Source: Chloroflexota bacterium (lineage in GTDB: Bacteria > Chloroflexota > Anaerolineae > Caldilineales > Caldilineaceae). From it: a stretch of DNA of 64,000 nucleotides. This document shows positions 49,649 through 58,357 of the stretch, piece by piece. Below the pieces are notes generated by a model, which searched no databases, had not been told where the DNA came from, and saw only the letters and a list, made by a program, of their open reading frames with translations. The stretch's first letter is position 1. Each line of letters opens with the position of its first letter. The stretch lies in contig BOKO01000013.1 of the NCBI GenBank assembly GCA_016861025.1, forward strand, positions 1 through 64,000, in the 5' to 3' direction. A program made the translations under genes and the position numbers.

Positions 49649-50392
49649 GTGATCAAGAAAATCCTCAAGCTGGGCATCCCCCTCATGATCGCCGCGATGT
49701 CGCATGGCGCCGTCGCCGGGTTCATCAACGAAGCAGCGCCGGCCAAGCCTGCCGGGGCGGCGACCCCGCAGGCGGCTGCCACCTCGGCCAAGCCGCGCCT
49801 CGTCTCCTCTCCCTCCGGCTACGGCATGGTGACCTTCGAAGGCAGGACACCGGCCGTCATTCCCCCGGCCAAGGGCATGGGGAAGGGCATGGCGTTGCGG
49901 GATGCTCTCGGCCAGTTCGTGCCGGCGCACTTCCAGGTCTATGCGGATGAAGACGTGCGCCTCGACAAAAAGGTCGACTGGAACGGCAAACCGGAATGGA
50001 CGCAGTCTCTCATGGAGGTCGTGCGCGGCGCCGGTTACGGCGCGGTGGTGAGCTGGGACGAGAAAAGCGTCACCCTGAAGACCTCCGTCTCCGGCAAGGC
50101 TGCCGACGCCAAGACTGCCAGCTGGTCCGTGAAGACCGCTGATCGCACCGTGCGCGGCGCGCTGGCACGCTGGGCGCGCGAGGCCGGATGGCAGCTGGCC
50201 TGGGAGGTCAATGTCGATTTCCCGATCCTGCTGGAGGCTGCCTTCACCGGCTCTTTCGAGAACGCCGTTCAATCCGTGATGCTGTCCCTTTCCGAAACCG
50301 ACAATCCCGTGAAAGCGATCGCCTATGACGACAACCGGGTTATCCGGGTTGTCCGATATGGCGACCAGCGCCGTCCCGGCAACAAGCAATGA
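49649..50392 (+). CDS. pilL: PilL/TcpQ-like thin-pilus protein
   Basis: 247 residues from a GTG start with AAAGGAGAAAG upstream. A signal peptide (about 1-25, KILKLGIPLMIAAMSHGAVA) precedes a Pro/Ala-rich linker and a C-terminal domain carrying SWSVKTADRTVRGALARWAR and AGWQLAWEVNVDFPILLEAA, the TcpQ-like pattern of PilL (D-R-T-x-R-x-A-L-x-R-W, A-G-W-Q-L-x-W-E). It is shorter than R64 PilL and has no lipobox. It likely assists assembly of the secretin PilN. Next gene pilN follows after four bases; pilM is missing. Confidence 0.8.
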   Translation: MIKKILKLGIPLMIAAMSHGAVAGFINEAAPAKPAGAATPQAAATSAKPRLVSSPSGYGMVTFEGRTPAVIPPAKGMGKGMALRDALGQFVPAHFQVYADEDVRLDKKVDWNGKPEWTQSLMEVVRGAGYGAVVSWDEKSVTLKTSVSGKAADAKTASWSVKTADRTVRGALARWAREAGWQLAWEVNVDFPILLEAAFTGSFENAVQSVMLSLSETDNPVKAIAYDDNRVIRVVRYGDQRRPGNKQ

Positions 50393-50396
50393 GGCC

Positions 50397-52139
50397 ATGA
50401 TGAACCACAAAATCAAGACATTCTCCCTCCTTCTTGCCGGCGCTGTCGCGGGCGGCTGCGCCAACCTCGAAAACGCGCGCCGCGATGTCGACAACAAAAC
50501 GGCGCAGGGCTACGAGCAGGCGGTCGCCTCGCAGGCCAAGATCACCTCCCCCGCGCTCAACGCGGAACAGGTCTTCGTGCGTCAGAAGGGCTCCTGGCTG
50601 GGTCGGCGCACCGTCGACATCTCTTCGGACGACATCCTGCCGGAGGCCTTCTCCCAGAACGTCACGCTGGCTTTTCCGGGCCGGCTGAACATCCAGACGA
50701 TCGCCGAGCGCATCACCAAGGTCACGAGCATTCCGGTGCGCATCAAGCCGGACGTGTTCCTTTCGCCCACGGCATTCGTGCGCTCCGGCGCCGGCGCCAT
50801 CCAGGTCCAGCAGCCCGGCACCGGGCTGCCCGGACAGCCAGGGGCGCAGCCCGGTATGCCCGGGGCGATTCCGCCGGTCGCGAGTGTGGCCAACCAATCC
50901 ATGTCGTTGAGCGGAGCCCAGAACTTCAGCACGGACATGGAGCTCAATTACTCCGGTTCGCTCGCCGGCCTGCTGGACCTGGTTGCCGCGCGGATCGGGA
51001 TTTCGTGGGAATACAAAGATGGCGGGATCAACCTCTTCCGGTTGATCACCCGGACAATGACCCTGAAGGCGAATCCGGGCAATTCCGACTACAGCTCGAC
51101 CATCGGCAAGGCCGGCAACGGCGGGGCCGCAAGCAGCGGCACCAATACCGTGGCGAGCTCCTTCTCATCGACCGCCCAGATCAAGATGGAGTCGAAGTTT
51201 TCCGTCTGGGAGAGCACGGAGAGCGCGCTCAAGTCCATTCTCTCGCCGCTGGGCAAGATCTCGGTATCGCAGGCGACCGGCACCATCACGGTGACCGACA
51301 CCAAGGACGTGGTCGAGCAGGCCCAGAAGATCGTCGACTACGAAAACATGATGCTGACGCGTCAGATCGGCATACGCGTCGAGATGCTCTCGGTCGAACT
51401 CGGCAATGAAGCCGAGTACGGAATCAACTGGAATGTTGTCTACAGCAAGCTTTCCAACCTGAATCCTCTGTGGAAGCTCACAGCCGCTTCGCCCTCGACG
51501 CTGGCCGGCGCCCTGGCCGGCAGCGTCGGCCTGCAGATCGTGGCGCCGATCACGAACGACAACAGCCTGACGCAACGGTTGTCGGGCAGCAGCGCGCTCA
51601 TGAACGCGCTTTCATCGATCGGGCGAACCCATATCGTTACGACCGCCTCGGTTGCCACGCTGAACCGGCAGCCGGTTCCCGTTGCGCTCACCAATCAGGT
51701 GGCCTATCTGGCATCGACGGCGCCGGCGACGGCGGTGGCCGGCGGCACGGGCGGCTTGCCCGGGCTCACACCGGGTACGGTGACGACCGGGTTCATGCTG
51801 AATCTGCTGCCGACCGTGATGGAAAACAACATGGTCCAGATGCAGTTCTCAGTGGATGTCTCCGAGCTGAAAAAGCTGAACACCATTTCAAGCGGTTCCG
51901 GCGCCACGCTGCAGAGCATTCAGACGCCAGAGGTGTCCGGCACCCAGTTCCTGCAGCGTGTAGCGCTCAGGGCTGGCGAAACGCTGGTGATTTCCGGCTT
52001 CGAGCGGCAGACAGACCAGTACGACAAGCGCACCCTGACCGAAGATGGCCCGATCGGGCTGGGCGGCTCCTATACCGGGAACAAGAAGCGTGAGGCGACA
52101 GTCATCCTGATCACCCCCGTCATCATGGAAGGGGTGTGA
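50397..52139 (+). CDS. pilN: PilN outer-membrane secretin
   Basis: 580 residues. Lipoprotein signal (MMNHKIKTFSLLLAGAVAGG then C, so lipobox AGGC), an N-terminal region with LAFPGRLNIQTIAERITKVT, N-domains, and a secretin domain (IGIRVEMLSVELGNEAEYGI, and VTTGFMLNLLPTVMENNMVQ, GETLVISGFERQTDQYDKRT, EATVILITPVIMEG). R64 PilN is the lipoprotein secretin through which the thin pilus leaves the cell. Starts at 50397 (GAGG upstream; MM gives 50400 as an alternative). Confidence 0.92.
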   Translation: MMNHKIKTFSLLLAGAVAGGCANLENARRDVDNKTAQGYEQAVASQAKITSPALNAEQVFVRQKGSWLGRRTVDISSDDILPEAFSQNVTLAFPGRLNIQTIAERITKVTSIPVRIKPDVFLSPTAFVRSGAGAIQVQQPGTGLPGQPGAQPGMPGAIPPVASVANQSMSLSGAQNFSTDMELNYSGSLAGLLDLVAARIGISWEYKDGGINLFRLITRTMTLKANPGNSDYSSTIGKAGNGGAASSGTNTVASSFSSTAQIKMESKFSVWESTESALKSILSPLGKISVSQATGTITVTDTKDVVEQAQKIVDYENMMLTRQIGIRVEMLSVELGNEAEYGINWNVVYSKLSNLNPLWKLTAASPSTLAGALAGSVGLQIVAPITNDNSLTQRLSGSSALMNALSSIGRTHIVTTASVATLNRQPVPVALTNQVAYLASTAPATAVAGGTGGLPGLTPGTVTTGFMLNLLPTVMENNMVQMQFSVDVSELKKLNTISSGSGATLQSIQTPEVSGTQFLQRVALRAGETLVISGFERQTDQYDKRTLTEDGPIGLGGSYTGNKKREATVILITPVIMEGV

Positions 52140-52143
52140 CGCC

Positions 52144-53397
52144 GTGGCCGCGCGCTTCATCGAGTTCGAGGGCAAGAGCTACGTATTCGGCCTTGCCTGG
52201 CGCACGCTCGACGGCGAGGAATCGGAGTCGAGCGAGATACGCAAGCTCGCCGGCGATACCGGCGTGGAGGCCAGGCATTATGTGAAACTGGCCAAGAAGG
52301 ACATCTCCTGCGGGTTTCTCCCGCGGGCCGAAGTCGGCAAACACAAGGTCTCCGGGCTGTATTCGGCGGCGGCGCTGCTTGCGCTCACCGCCGATTTGCC
52401 GCCTTCCTTCCTCTTCATCAAGGATCTCGACGACGGCAAGAGCGTCATGGTCGGGGTCCTCAATGGCACCCCGGTTCCGGGCTACGACCTGTGCGCGAGC
52501 CATATCGAGATCCGGCGCGCCGCCGAAGATTTCATCACCACCGCTGGCGATGGGGTGACGATCTACGGCGAGACGACGCTGTTTGAAGACGCCCATCCGC
52601 TCGGGCTGGGAAGCTTTCTTGAGCCCCGTAAGGAAGCGCTCCTGCAGCCGCTTCCGAGCGGCGGCGGGAGGATCGTGATCATCATTGCCTCCATAGCGGT
52701 GCTGGCCGCCGCGGGGGGCTGGTACGCCTGGGATCAGCATCGCCAGGAGGAGATTCGCAAGGCGAAGGAAAAGCAGCAAATGGACCCGAACAAGGTCTAT
52801 CAGGACGCGCTGCCCGGCATGATGAAAAAGGCGGGGATTCCTGCCAGGGTCGGGCTGCCATCCATGCTGGCCTCGATCAACCCGATGCACACCGCCGTGG
52901 CTGGCTGGAACCTCGATCAAGTCGCCTGCACGCCGCAGGAGTGCAGGGTAACGCTGGTCCAGGATGTCGGAACCTTTGCCAGCTTTCGCAAAGCCATGCC
53001 GGATGCCAAATCCGTGGTGTTCGGCCTTGACGGCAAGAAGATCGAGTATGTGCTGAGCGCGGAATCTCCTCCGGCCGCAACCGGGGTCGGAATGGGGGAC
53101 CTCTCGCCGTTTACCGATTTCCTTGTGACGAGCGGATCGCAATTTCAGGAATTCCGCCGCATCGGCACCAGCTACTCGCTGACGGCCGCCACCATCTACG
53201 GCGCGCCAGCGGGAATCGATCCCAACGCGGTGAAGAACCCAGTAAAGGCCGGCAACTGGACGGTCGGCGGCCGCTGGTGGATGCACGGCGTTCTCAACTA
53301 TCTGCCGCCCAACGTAACGTTGGACTCCTTCACGGTGAAGATGCGCGGCGGAGATCCTGTTTTCGAGGCAAAGGGGAAATACTATGTCAAAGATTGA
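52144..53397 (+). CDS. pilO: PilO pilus assembly protein
   Basis: 417 residues with a cytoplasmic N terminus (MAARFIEFEGKSYVFGLAWR, ARHYVKLAKKDISCGFLPRA), one membrane helix (about 178-198, IVIIIASIAVLAAAGGWYAW), a charged stretch and a periplasmic domain with a cysteine pair (QVACTPQECRVTLVQDVGTF). This agrees with R64 PilO, an inner-membrane accessory of the type IVb pilus. It starts at a GTG five bases after the pilN stop and overlaps pilP by 14 bases. Confidence 0.85.
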   Translation: MAARFIEFEGKSYVFGLAWRTLDGEESESSEIRKLAGDTGVEARHYVKLAKKDISCGFLPRAEVGKHKVSGLYSAAALLALTADLPPSFLFIKDLDDGKSVMVGVLNGTPVPGYDLCASHIEIRRAAEDFITTAGDGVTIYGETTLFEDAHPLGLGSFLEPRKEALLQPLPSGGGRIVIIIASIAVLAAAGGWYAWDQHRQEEIRKAKEKQQMDPNKVYQDALPGMMKKAGIPARVGLPSMLASINPMHTAVAGWNLDQVACTPQECRVTLVQDVGTFASFRKAMPDAKSVVFGLDGKKIEYVLSAESPPAATGVGMGDLSPFTDFLVTSGSQFQEFRRIGTSYSLTAATIYGAPAGIDPNAVKNPVKAGNWTVGGRWWMHGVLNYLPPNVTLDSFTVKMRGGDPVFEAKGKYYVKD

Positions 53398-53911
53398 TCG
53401 TCGCGTGATTGGCTTCGCCCTGCTCTGCGCGGTTTCCATGCCGTCGCTCTCCGTCACCCTGGAGGAATACGCCGCCAAGCAGTCGGAGCTCGATTACGCG
53501 CTGCTGCAGAAGAAGATCGATGAAGCAAAGGATCACAACAAGGGCGCCGGCGCGGGGCAACCCGCGTCGGCTCCGGCCCTGCCCTCCGCCGGCGCGTCTC
53601 AGGCGAAGGAGCGAAAGGCCATCGCCGAGTCGGACGATCTCGAACTCGTCGCCGCATACGGCGTTGGCAGCAAGCTGCAGGCCGATGTCCGCTACAAGGG
53701 AGCGATCGTCACCGTCGCCGTCAAGCAGTATGTCGGCGCGTGGCAGGTCGAATCGATCACCCCTTACAAGGTCGTCTTCGTCAAGAAGGGCGGCAAGAAG
53801 ACCGAGGCCTATCTTTCAACGCAGGGGGAAAACCCGCTGGCGGCGTCCGCGGGCGGGCTCCCGTCTCTCCCGCCCGCGGGTTATACACCCGCAATGCCGA
53901 TGGGACGCTGA
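53384..53911 (+). CDS. pilP: PilP pilus accessory protein
   Basis: 175 residues with a signal peptide (IGFALLCAVSMPSLSVTLEE), a short coiled coil (QSELDYALLQKKIDEAKDHN) and a compact periplasmic domain (ELVAAYGVGSKLQADVRYKG, VESITPYKVVF). It matches the type IV pilus biogenesis protein PilP of IncI plasmids, which joins the inner-membrane and secretin parts. The next start lies eight bases after its stop. Confidence 0.85.
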   Translation: MSKIDRRVIGFALLCAVSMPSLSVTLEEYAAKQSELDYALLQKKIDEAKDHNKGAGAGQPASAPALPSAGASQAKERKAIAESDDLELVAAYGVGSKLQADVRYKGAIVTVAVKQYVGAWQVESITPYKVVFVKKGGKKTEAYLSTQGENPLAASAGGLPSLPPAGYTPAMPMGR

Positions 53912-53919
53912 GACGGGGC

Positions 53920-55686
53920 ATGGCGGTGTTCATGCGCCTCTTCAACCTGAACCGCAAGCCCGCCGCGAAGGCCGGGCGGGCGCCCGGCACGCCTCAAAAG
54001 CCCGTGCTGCAGGCCGTGGCGAGCGGAGCGCCGCGTGTGAAGAGCGGCACGGCGGCAACCATCGATTCGATCGAGGAGTTGCCGCGCTTCAGGCGCATCC
54101 TGACCGCGGACGGGGAGGAGTTGAGCATTCCCGATGAGCGGCGGCGCTTGTTCGCCATTCTCGAGACGAGCGGCAAGTCCATCCTCGTGCTTTGCACGGA
54201 AGCGGCGCAGCAAAACCCCAACCTCATGAGCTGCGTCGACCGCGCAAGGCGCGCGGGCTTCAAGCTGAACGGCCGCGCCATCGTGAGCGTCAACCTGCTG
54301 TTGCGGCTATACGAGCAGGAAAAGGAGCAGAAGGAGAGCACCAAGGGGCAGGAAGTGAAGGACGACACGGAATCGTCCCTGCTCTTCAGGGAGATCGTGC
54401 TGGGCGCCATCAAGGAGCGCGCTTCCGACATCCACATCCTGATTCGCGACCAGTACAACTCCGGAAGGGTGCTCGTGCGCTGCGACGGCGTGATCAGGCC
54501 GCTTACGCGCGACCCCTATTCGCCGTCGAAACTCTACGAGGCGATCAGCGTCGCCTACACCACGCTTGCCGACGAACGCAGCCGTTCGGAGCCGTCGTTC
54601 AACCCACTTGCCGCGCAATCCTGCGCCATTCCGTTCAGTTCTTCCGATACAGTCAAGGACGACTGGAAGCTGCGCTATCAGTCGATTCCTGTTGTTGGCG
54701 GGGTGGATGTCATCCTGCGGCTGTTGCCGACGGGGCTTACCGACGACGGCAAGGGGAAGGCCCTGGAGGAGCTTGGCTACTCGCCATCGCAATGCCATCA
54801 ACTGGAGCTTGCCAATCGCAAGAACGTCGGGCTTATCATCGTGGCCGGCGTGACCGGCGCCGGCAAGAGCACCACGCTGAAATGTCTGCTCACCTCATCC
54901 GAGCACCGGATGAAGAAGAAGACCTACACCATCGAGGACCCCGCCGAGTACAAGATCTACGGCGCGTCACAGATATCCGTTCAGCGCTCCTCGTCGGCGG
55001 GCGACAACAAGGCCGACGCCAACCCCTTTATCGAATCCATGCGCACGGTCATGCGAGCGGACCCCGACGTGGTCATGGTGGGGGAGGTGCGCGACAAGCA
55101 GTCCGGCTCCATGATGAAAACGATGGTTCAAACCGGCCACAAGGTGCTCACCACCGTCCACGCCGCGTCCGCCATCGAAATCGTCGAGCGGCTGGTATCG
55201 GAGGAGATCGGACTGCATCGCCAGACGTTATCCTCGAGAAACTTTCTCTCGGCGCTGGTCTACCAGCATCTGGTTCCGCTCTCCTGTTCGCATTGCCGCA
55301 AGCCTGCCAAGGGCATCATTCCGGCCGAGCGGCTCGACATGATCGCGGAAAAGTTCAAGCTCTCCGACATGTCGAAAATCCACGTCGTGAATCCCAGCGG
55401 CTGCCCGCGTTGCAGGGATGGCGTCAAAGGCGTGACCGTGGCGGCCGAAGTGATCGCCCCGGACCTCGAGTTCCTGAAGCTGATCCGCGAGGGGAAAGAC
55501 GGCGAAGCGGAAGAATACTGGCGGGGCACGCGCAGCCACGGCTTCGAGCATCCCGACATGACCGGGAAGACCGCGCTCGAGCATGCGGTCTTCAAAATGA
55601 CGCAGGGGCTGGTGGATCCGGCAAACGTCGAGGACGTTTTCGAGCCGTTCGAGACCTATCGCATTTTCGATATGAAAGGTTATTGA
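53920..55686 (+). CDS. pilQ: PilQ pilus-extension ATPase
   Basis: 588 residues; GspE/PilB-type ATPase that drives pilus extension. Walker A GVTGAGKSTT (310-319), Asp box TYTIEDPAEY, Walker B VVMVGEVRDKQSG, His box TGHKVLTTVHA, and a four-cysteine zinc site (CSHCRKPAKG, then CPRCRDG). N terminus has a basic linker before a domain with VDRARRAGFKLNGRAIVSVN. The ATG at 53920 has GAGACGGGG upstream; an internal ATG (53932) is a second option. Overlapping frames in this gene are shadows. Confidence 0.92.
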   Translation: MAVFMRLFNLNRKPAAKAGRAPGTPQKPVLQAVASGAPRVKSGTAATIDSIEELPRFRRILTADGEELSIPDERRRLFAILETSGKSILVLCTEAAQQNPNLMSCVDRARRAGFKLNGRAIVSVNLLLRLYEQEKEQKESTKGQEVKDDTESSLLFREIVLGAIKERASDIHILIRDQYNSGRVLVRCDGVIRPLTRDPYSPSKLYEAISVAYTTLADERSRSEPSFNPLAAQSCAIPFSSSDTVKDDWKLRYQSIPVVGGVDVILRLLPTGLTDDGKGKALEELGYSPSQCHQLELANRKNVGLIIVAGVTGAGKSTTLKCLLTSSEHRMKKKTYTIEDPAEYKIYGASQISVQRSSSAGDNKADANPFIESMRTVMRADPDVVMVGEVRDKQSGSMMKTMVQTGHKVLTTVHAASAIEIVERLVSEEIGLHRQTLSSRNFLSALVYQHLVPLSCSHCRKPAKGIIPAERLDMIAEKFKLSDMSKIHVVNPSGCPRCRDGVKGVTVAAEVIAPDLEFLKLIREGKDGEAEEYWRGTRSHGFEHPDMTGKTALEHAVFKMTQGLVDPANVEDVFEPFETYRIFDMKGY

Positions 55687-55689
55687 AGC

Positions 55690-56799
55690 ATGGATATCAA
55701 ACTCGCCATGGCGAGAAGCGATTTCAACAGCAATCGCGCCGATTTTTACATGGATCTCGCTGAGGCACTCGACGACAAGGCCTCGCTGTACTCGCATCTG
55801 GAGAAGATGCGCACCCGCGCCCACCAGCGCAAGCAGGGCATTTCCATCCTGCTCGCGCAGTGGGTCAAGAGGATGGAACACGGCAAGCCCTTCTCGGAAG
55901 CGGTGCGCGGCACCGTGCCGTCTATGGACGGCATGATCCTGAGGGCTTCGGAAGACTCCGGCAAGCTCGCGCAGGGGTTGCGTTTCCTCTCGGCCGCCGT
56001 ATCCAAGGCGGGCAACATGAAAAGCGCGCTCGTGTCCGCCATCGCCATGCCGGCGCTGCTCACATTGTTTCAAGTGGCGATCATCAGCGGATTCTCTTAC
56101 TTCATGGTGCCCATCCTGACCCAGATCATGAAGCCGGAGAAATGGCCTCTCCTGGGCCGAATGCTGTTCGGGCTCTCGCAATTCGTGGTCGCATTCGGGC
56201 CGTACCTGCTGATGCTGCTGATTGCCGGCATCGTCGCCTTCGTTCTGTCGCTGCCGCGCTGGACTGGGCCGATGCGCGCTCGCTTCGACCGTCATCTTCC
56301 CTACTCGATCTACCGGGACTACAACGGCGCAATCTTCCTGGTCACCGTCGCCGCGCTCATGCAGTCCGGGGTGGGCCTCATCGAGTCGCTGAAGATACTG
56401 CGCGAGGCCGGCTCGCCGTGGATGCGCTGGCACATCAGCAAGATGATCAACTCGTTGGAGCGCGACTCCACCAACCCGGCCGCGGCGCTCAATACGGGCA
56501 TCCTGCCTCCCAAGATAGCCGACCGGATTTCTGACTACGGCGAGCGCTCCTCCTTTACCGAATCAATGGGCAAGATCGGCCTGACGGCCGTCGACCGGGT
56601 GGCGGAAATCGTATCCAAATCGGCCAAGACCATGAATACCGTCATGACCATTTTCGTAGGCGGCACCCTGCTCTTCCTGATGCTTGGGGTGCTGCTCACC
56701 GCGCAGCATGCGAGCCAGGAGATCCGCTCGCAGACCCGCAAGGTCACCGTGGCGCCTCCGGCACCTCCTGTATCGAAAGGAGGATACGGAATCGCATAA
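55690..56799 (+). CDS. pilR: PilR inner-membrane platform protein
   Basis: 369 residues of the GspF/PilC/PilR family. Two repeated halves of cytoplasmic helices: LAEALDDKASLYSHLEKMRT with GKPFSEAVRGTVPSMDGMIL, and ATVAALMQSGVGLIESLKI-like FLVTVAALMQSGVGLIESLK. Hydrophobic segments at about 115-140, 160-185 and 325-348. It anchors the ATPase and feeds pilins to the growing fibre. Its stop is followed by the pilS promoter region. Confidence 0.9.
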   Translation: MDIKLAMARSDFNSNRADFYMDLAEALDDKASLYSHLEKMRTRAHQRKQGISILLAQWVKRMEHGKPFSEAVRGTVPSMDGMILRASEDSGKLAQGLRFLSAAVSKAGNMKSALVSAIAMPALLTLFQVAIISGFSYFMVPILTQIMKPEKWPLLGRMLFGLSQFVVAFGPYLLMLLIAGIVAFVLSLPRWTGPMRARFDRHLPYSIYRDYNGAIFLVTVAALMQSGVGLIESLKILREAGSPWMRWHISKMINSLERDSTNPAAALNTGILPPKIADRISDYGERSSFTESMGKIGLTAVDRVAEIVSKSAKTMNTVMTIFVGGTLLFLMLGVLLTAQHASQEIRSQTRKVTVAPPAPPVSKGGYGIA

Positions 56800-56834
56800 C
56801 CATTTTTTTCTGGCTCAACTGAAGTCTGTGTATG

Positions 56835-56840
56835 TATAAT
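56835..56840 (+). promoter_or_regulatory. -10 element (TATAAT) before pilS
   Basis: A perfect TATAAT preceded by TATG lies 34 bases upstream of the pilS start in a 74-base gap, the only gap of that size in the plus-strand operon before pilV. A clear -35 is not visible. A separate promoter for the major pilin would allow high expression. Confidence 0.45.
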
Positions 56841-56873
56841 CGCACGCACTAACCTTTAATGAAAGGAAACACC

Positions 56874-57425
56874 ATGAAACAGATGAACATTCGCAACATC
56901 GGCAAGAAAATGAAGCAGCGCGGCTCGCTGCTGGTCGACGCCTCGATCGCCGTCGTGATCATCGGCGCCGTCCTCGCGATCTCGCTGGTGATCGTCCCCC
57001 GCGTCCTGGCCGACAACCGTGGCAACGCCGAGCTCTCCGAGCTGCCGACCATCTTCTCGAACAGCCAGAAGATCTACCGCAACCGCGCGTCCTACAACGG
57101 TCTCACCCTCGCCCAACTGATCGCCCTGAACGCCTTTCCGCCTGACCGCGTGACCGGCGCCGCGTCCGCCGCCAACCGCTGGGGCGGCGCCATCACCGTC
57201 GCGGCTGCCACCATTACGACGGCCGACGATGCTGCCGCCTTCACCTACGCCGGCGTGCCGGAAGCCGAATGCAAGGCCGTCGCCCAGGGCATGGAGTCCG
57301 CCGTTCGCCAGATCACCGTGAACGGCACCGTCGTCAAGGCCGATGGCGCCGCACTCAACCTGACCACCCTCGGCACCCAGTGTGCTGGCGGCAGCAACAC
57401 GATCATCTACGAAATCGGCAAGTAA
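56874..57425 (+). CDS. pilS: PilS major thin-pilus pilin
   Basis: 183 residues of type IVb prepilin. The leader (KKMKQRG) is followed by a hydrophobic helix SLLVDASIAVVIIGAVLAIS. Cleavage after G17 would put Asp, not the usual Glu, at mature position 5 (S-L-L-V-D). Two cysteines near the C terminus (E-C-K-A-V and T-Q-C-A-G) fit the disulfide-bonded D region. AAAGGAAA precedes the ATG. It forms the shaft of the conjugation pilus; the tip adhesin is PilV, encoded at 58773. Confidence 0.9.
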   Translation: MKQMNIRNIGKKMKQRGSLLVDASIAVVIIGAVLAISLVIVPRVLADNRGNAELSELPTIFSNSQKIYRNRASYNGLTLAQLIALNAFPPDRVTGAASAANRWGGAITVAAATITTADDAAAFTYAGVPEAECKAVAQGMESAVRQITVNGTVVKADGAALNLTTLGTQCAGGSNTIIYEIGK

Positions 57426-57428
57426 GCA

Positions 57429-58349
57429 ATGGATCCTCTGCTCAAAGCGGAGATCAGCGGATTCACGGACTGGCATATCAACACGGCCAGTCCGTCGAAT
57501 TCCGTGCTCTTCCCTGGTCCGCAGGCGATTCCTGCGAAGTACGGCGAGTTTGCCCAGGCGCTGGCCGGGGCGATCACGGCTGGCTATAAGCCCGGGGTCC
57601 ACAGCTTCCTGGTGGAAGTGGAGGATCTCAAATACCGCGTGCAGTTCATGCGCGAGGGGCGTTTCGCAGCCAGAACCCTGCCGAAAACGCCCCCCCAGCT
57701 CACGAAACTCGGTTTCAAGAGCGAATACACGAACATGCTGACCGCCTCGGACCTCAAGACGACCGGCGGTCTTATTCTCGTCTCCGGGCTGACCGGCTCT
57801 GGGAAATCGACAACGGCCGCCGCCACGGTGGTCGAGCGGCTGAAGACGATGGGTGGCTACTGCCTCACCGTCGAGGACCCGCCGGAGATGCCCCTGGAGG
57901 GCTTCCACGGCCAGAAGGGGTACTGCGAGCAGCTCGACGCCAGCGAGGACGGCTATCAGGAAAAGCTCGCCTCGGCGCTGCGCTGCTTCCCCGCCCGCGA
58001 GCAGTCGATGCTGCTCTTCGGCGAGGTTCGCGACGCCGCATCCGCCGCTGAAATGCTCCGCATCGCGGTCGACGGGCATCTCGTCATCTCCACCGTGCAC
58101 GCGAAGGACATCATCACGGCGCTGCAGCGCGTGATCGCGCTGGCCAAGCAGGGCGGCGAGCCGGAGGCGACGGCGCTCCTTGCCAACAGCCTGAAGCTGG
58201 TGATGCACCAACGGCTGGACAACAACATCCCCCAGATCTCCGCGCTGAAATCCGACAACATGGTTGCCGCCACCATCCGCGCCGGCAACATCGAAAACCT
58301 CATGGACGCGATCAGGAAGACCCAGCAACAGGCCAGGTCGGCGGCTTAG
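57429..58349 (+). CDS. PilT-type retraction ATPase
   Basis: 306 residues, directly after pilS. Walker A VSGLTGSGKSTTAAA (118-132), Asp-box region CLTVEDPPEMPL, Walker B MLLFGEVRDAASAAE and His box GHLVISTVHA place it in the PilT/VirB11 group. It is shorter than the GspE type and lacks the zinc cysteines. In R64 the place after pilS is held by a lytic transglycosylase (PilT of R64, unrelated) and a prepilin peptidase (PilU), neither of which is seen here. It may retract the thin pilus. The name pilT is avoided to prevent confusion with R64 pilT. Confidence 0.8.
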   Translation: MDPLLKAEISGFTDWHINTASPSNSVLFPGPQAIPAKYGEFAQALAGAITAGYKPGVHSFLVEVEDLKYRVQFMREGRFAARTLPKTPPQLTKLGFKSEYTNMLTASDLKTTGGLILVSGLTGSGKSTTAAATVVERLKTMGGYCLTVEDPPEMPLEGFHGQKGYCEQLDASEDGYQEKLASALRCFPAREQSMLLFGEVRDAASAAEMLRIAVDGHLVISTVHAKDIITALQRVIALAKQGGEPEATALLANSLKLVMHQRLDNNIPQISALKSDNMVAATIRAGNIENLMDAIRKTQQQARSAA

Positions 58350-58357
58350 GGGATCCC

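Noticed and set aside
52123..53478. A 451-residue minus-strand frame opposite pilO
   Set aside because: Shadow of pilO, which has the expected membrane helix and operon spacing.
54192..55763. A 523-residue frame overlapping pilQ in the same direction
   Set aside because: pilQ has all ATPase motifs in its own frame; this frame has only Arg/Gly-rich low-complexity sequence.
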